Assembly: GCA_023387585.1 (NCBI GenBank)
Contig: JAEWHZ010000091.1
Location: 1-64,000 of the forward strand
Source of the DNA: Pseudomonadota bacterium
GTDB lineage: Bacteria; Pseudomonadota; Alphaproteobacteria; Rhizobiales; Devosiaceae
DNA length: 64,000 nt
Reading direction: 5' to 3'
The notes below the pieces were generated by a model that saw nothing but the letters and a program-made list of their open reading frames with translations, was not told the origin of the DNA and made no database searches. The position numbers were made by a program, and so were the translations under genes. This document shows positions 61,547 to 64,000 of the stretch, piece by piece (the stretch's first letter is position 1; every line of letters starts with the position of its first letter).

Positions 61547-62707
61547 ATGAGCGAGAACGCGGAGATTCTGGTCGTTGGCGGCGGGCTGGTCGGGCAGATC
61601 GCCGCAGTCAGCCTGGCCAGGATTGGACATGATGTGGTTCATCTGGCGCCGGATGCGCCGGAGGACCGGCGGACCTCGGCGCTGATGCAACCGGCGGTCG
61701 CCTTTCTCAAGCAGCACGGCCTGCTGGACGATCCGGCTGCGATCGGGCACCGGCTGGCGCGCATCCGCATCATCGATGCCACCGACCGCCTGCTGCGGGC
61801 GCCCGAAACCCTGTTCGACGCCAGCGAAGGCGGGGATGACGCGTTCGGCTGGAACATTCCCAACGCGGCTCTGCTGTCGCATCTGAAGGCCATCGCCGCC
61901 GGGACTGCGCGCTTGCGCCTGCATGCCGACGCCCTTGCCGGCCTGCATGTTTCCGAGGCTGGCGTCGAAGCGGTGACGGTGTCAGGGCGCCGCTTTGTCG
62001 CCGCACTGGTGGTCGGGGCGGATGGCAAGCGCTCGCCGGTGCGCAGCGCGGGCGGGTTCCGTTCGCGCGAGACGGTCTACAAGCAATCGGCGCTGGTGTG
62101 CGATCTCGAGCTCGAGCGCGGCCTGGGCGAGACATCTGTCGAGTTCCACTACCACAACGGCCCGTTCACCCTGGTGCCGGCCGGCGGCATGCGGGCTAAT
62201 CTGGTCTATATCGATCTGCCCGAACCACTAGCCGAAATCCGCGCGTTGCCCCCTGAAATGCAGGCGGAACGCTTTGCCTCGCGTGCCCACAATCTGTTCG
62301 GGCGCATGAAGGTCTTGACGCCGACCGCGGTGTTTCCGCTTTCGTCCCTCGCGGTGCCCGAAGCCGGAAAGGACAGCATGGTGCTGGTCGGCGAAGCGGC
62401 ACATGCCTTTCCGCCGATCGGGGCGCAGGGGCTCAATCTCGGCCTGCGCGACGTGGCCGATCTCGTCGATTTCGTCGCCGAGGCGGATACGACGCAAGCT
62501 GCCTGGGGCCGCAAATTGTCCGAGCGTTTCGCCGCGCATCGTTTCGGCGATTTGACGCGGACCGGCCTCGTAGTCGACGGCTTGTTCCGTTCCCTGCTCA
62601 GCGAACAATTGCCGGCGCAGATGGCCCGCAGCGCCGGGTTGTGGGCGCTGCGCAGCCTTCCGGGGCTGCGCAAGCAGGCGTTCTCCATCGGCATGGGCAG
62701 GCGCTGA
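61547..62707 (+). CDS. UbiH/UbiF/COQ6-type FAD-dependent monooxygenase
   Basis: This is a 386-aa flavoprotein hydroxylase. It has the N-terminal FAD-binding ILVVGGGLVGQIAAVSLAR (GxGxxG, about residues 6-24), the second FAD motif VVGADGKRSPVR and the third VLVGEAAHAFPPIGAQGLNLGLRDVADL (about 285-312), the UbiH family signature. It probably hydroxylates the ubiquinone ring; which position cannot be told. I chose the ATG at 61547; an in-frame ATG lies at 61517. Confidence 0.9.
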   Translation: MSENAEILVVGGGLVGQIAAVSLARIGHDVVHLAPDAPEDRRTSALMQPAVAFLKQHGLLDDPAAIGHRLARIRIIDATDRLLRAPETLFDASEGGDDAFGWNIPNAALLSHLKAIAAGTARLRLHADALAGLHVSEAGVEAVTVSGRRFVAALVVGADGKRSPVRSAGGFRSRETVYKQSALVCDLELERGLGETSVEFHYHNGPFTLVPAGGMRANLVYIDLPEPLAEIRALPPEMQAERFASRAHNLFGRMKVLTPTAVFPLSSLAVPEAGKDSMVLVGEAAHAFPPIGAQGLNLGLRDVADLVDFVAEADTTQAAWGRKLSERFAAHRFGDLTRTGLVVDGLFRSLLSEQLPAQMARSAGLWALRSLPGLRKQAFSIGMGRR

Positions 62708-62712
62708 AACCA

Positions 62713-62736
62713 GAACGGGCGCCGAAGCGCCCGTTC
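62713..62736. terminator. Terminator hairpin between convergent genes
   Basis: GAACGGGCGC and GCGCCCGTTC form a perfect 10-bp stem with loop CGAA, 6 nt after the UbiH-type stop and before the convergent ialB stop. An A-run follows on the plus strand, which would be an upstream A-tract for the minus-strand transcript. Confidence 0.8.
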
Positions 62737-62758
62737 CAAAAACCCATTTCCCGCAGCC

Positions 62759-63472
62759 TTACTGGCCTTCGGTGGCCGGCGCTTCGGCGTCCGGCTGCTC
62801 CTGGCCGAGTTCGCGGCGCAGCTCTTCGGCGCGGTCCTGCAGAACCTGCTCCAGCGCCGAGGCGCCGGTGGTCTCCTGGCGAAACTGGTCGAAGCTGAGC
62901 GAAGCGGGGCCATCATAGGTGGCGGTGAAGCCGGCCAGGTTGATCTCGATGGTCAGGTCCTGGTTCTGACGGTTCTTGGCGGTCAGACGCAGCGTGTTGC
63001 CGCGCTTGAGCGAGTTGATATAGGCTTCGTTGACGACGAGCTGGGTGGCGCAGGACACCGGATCGCACAGCATATAGGGCACGCGGATCGGCTGGGCGCC
63101 GTCGATCTGCCAGGTCAGGCCGAAGGGCAGCAGCACGCCGAGCGGCACGGCGGCGACGGCCAGCAGGCGGCTTTCCTGGCCCGGATCGTCACGCAGCAGG
63201 AACGAGCCGAGGAACTGCCCGTTGGCGAGCACGACCTGGCGCATGATGCAGGCTTCCTGATCATCGGGAAGCGGGTCGCAGACCTTTAGCCAGTTCTGGC
63301 TGGCGGCGCCGGCGGCGCCGGGCGAGGCCCCGGCCGCTTCCGGTGCAGGGGCTTCCGGCGCGGAAGGCTCCTCTTGCGCGTCAGCGGGCTGCTCCTGGGC
63401 GCTGGCCGCGAAAGGCGTAAGCGACAGCGCAAGCGCCGCAAGACCGGCGATGAGAGGTTTCCTGACGGTCAT
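62759..63472 (-). CDS. Invasion-associated locus B (IalB) family protein
   Basis: This 237-aa protein has a signal peptide (MTVRKPLIAGLAALALSLTP, ending SAQ), an Ala/Pro/Glu-rich linker and the IalB domain. The IalB features are WLKVCDPLPDDQEACIMRQ, VAAVPLGVLLPFGLTWQID and MLCDPVSCATQLVVNE with conserved cysteines, then TATYDGPASLSFDQF. It is periplasmic or envelope-located, and its role outside Bartonella is unclear. The C-terminal tail is acidic. Confidence 0.92.
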   Translation of the reverse strand: MTVRKPLIAGLAALALSLTPFAASAQEQPADAQEEPSAPEAPAPEAAGASPGAAGAASQNWLKVCDPLPDDQEACIMRQVVLANGQFLGSFLLRDDPGQESRLLAVAAVPLGVLLPFGLTWQIDGAQPIRVPYMLCDPVSCATQLVVNEAYINSLKRGNTLRLTAKNRQNQDLTIEINLAGFTATYDGPASLSFDQFRQETTGASALEQVLQDRAEELRRELGQEQPDAEAPATEGQ

Positions 63473-63609
63473 GGATTTCCCTTAGACTGGCTTGGCGCGC
63501 CTCCATTCAGAGACTCGCCGTCCGTTTCGTTGCGATGTTCAAGTGCTCAATTCGGGCAATAACATGACCGCCAAGCCGCGCAAATCCTTTGTTTGTACTG
63601 GCGTTGCGC

Positions 63610-64000
63610 TCACGCCGCAGCCAGCTTTGCAAGCCGAGACAATATTCCGGCAGTGCCCTTGAGCCGGGCTTCGGCATCGGGCCAGTTGCGCATGAAGACG
63701 AGCTTCTGATCGGGCTTGATGCGGACCTGGTTGCCCGGGTCCGAAACCAGCTGGACGAGGCCGGTGGGGTTGGGGAACTCGCTGTTGCGCAGCGTCAGAA
63801 CGGCCCCCTTGGGCCCGGCATCGACTTTTTCGACATTCGCCTGACGGCACAGAGCCTTGACGAGGATGACCTTGAGCAGGGATTCAACTTCGTCCGGCAA
63901 GGGGCCGAAGCGGTCGATCAATTCGGCGCCGGCGGCATCGATCTCGCTCGCATCCTTGAGGTCGCCGAGCTGGCGATAGAGCTGCATGCGCAAGGTGAGG
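63610..64000 (-). CDS. mfd: Transcription-repair coupling factor Mfd, C-terminal part
   Basis: The 3' end of a large gene runs off the window. The visible C-terminal 130 or so residues (LYRQLGDLKDASEIDAAGAELIDRFGPLPDEVESLLKVI, then LVFMRNWPDAEARLKGTAGIL) match the TRCF C-terminal domain (D7). In Mfd this domain represses UvrA binding until RNA polymerase is engaged. The rest of the gene lies to the right. Confidence 0.9.
   Translation of the reverse strand, partial: LTLRMQLYRQLGDLKDASEIDAAGAELIDRFGPLPDEVESLLKVILVKALCRQANVEKVDAGPKGAVLTLRNSEFPNPTGLVQLVSDPGNQVRIKPDQKLVFMRNWPDAEARLKGTAGILSRLAKLAAA

Overview
The window is GC-rich (roughly 65% by eye) with dense, often ATGA-overlapping genes, and it looks like a chromosome of an alphaproteobacterium of the order Hyphomicrobiales. 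Pointers are the invasion-associated locus B (IalB) protein, an FlhX/FliK flagellar pair, a DUF2076 protein, a RopB/Omp25-like beta-barrel, the GatB N-terminus, and rhizobial-type sugar ABC transporters. A Devosiaceae-like host is my inference from the gene set, not something I could test.

Layout. (1) 1-4.9 kb: a peptide/opine-type ABC transporter operon followed by a luciferase-like flavin monooxygenase and two carboxymuconolactone-decarboxylase-domain proteins, ended by a perfect bidirectional terminator. (2) 4.9-14.9 kb: a sugar-acid catabolic locus with a carbohydrate ABC transporter, two UxuA-type mannonate dehydratase paralogues, a KdgD-type dehydratase, an RraA-like aldolase, and IclR and GntR regulators, with candidate operators for both. 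(3) 14.9-31.6 kb: mostly housekeeping or host genes. These include an unusual enolase-like protein coupled to a kinase, pgpA, gatB, chorismate mutase, a SleB-type hydrolase, fliK/flhX, a glycosyltransferase, a FecR-domain protein, a potassium-channel-like protein, the 5-oxoprolinase genes pxpBCA, and hrpB. (4) 31.6-59.2 kb: an integrated mobilizable element beginning exactly at the 3' end of a tRNA-Ser(UGA) gene. (5) 59.2-64 kb: host genes again (terC, an outer-membrane protein, a UbiH-type monooxygenase, ialB, mfd 3' end).

The mobile element is the accessory part. Its left end carries a large serine recombinase whose reading frame continues antisense through the tRNA. It then carries a defence island: a Fic protein 2 nt upstream of a type I restriction-modification operon (hsdR-hsdM-hsdS); a two-gene operon encoding an 1804-aa DUF4011/SF1 helicase/Vsr nuclease with a GreA/GreB-like C-terminal domain and a DUF262/HNH protein ending in a HEPN-type motif; and a Kiwa-type pair (kwaA/kwaB) in which kwaA seems interrupted by an in-frame TGA. 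To the right are ArdC antirestriction, small and membrane proteins, a small tyrosine recombinase, a TraG/VirD4 coupling protein, a relaxase, a MobC-like protein and a GIY-YIG protein. No VirB-type secretion channel is present, so the element is probably mobilizable rather than self-transmissible.

The best candidates for something new are the helicase-nuclease-Gre plus DUF262-HNH-HEPN pair, the enolase-like protein that lacks a conserved active-site histidine and is translationally coupled to a kinase, and the G3-U70 wobble in the tRNA-Ser acceptor stem at the integration site.
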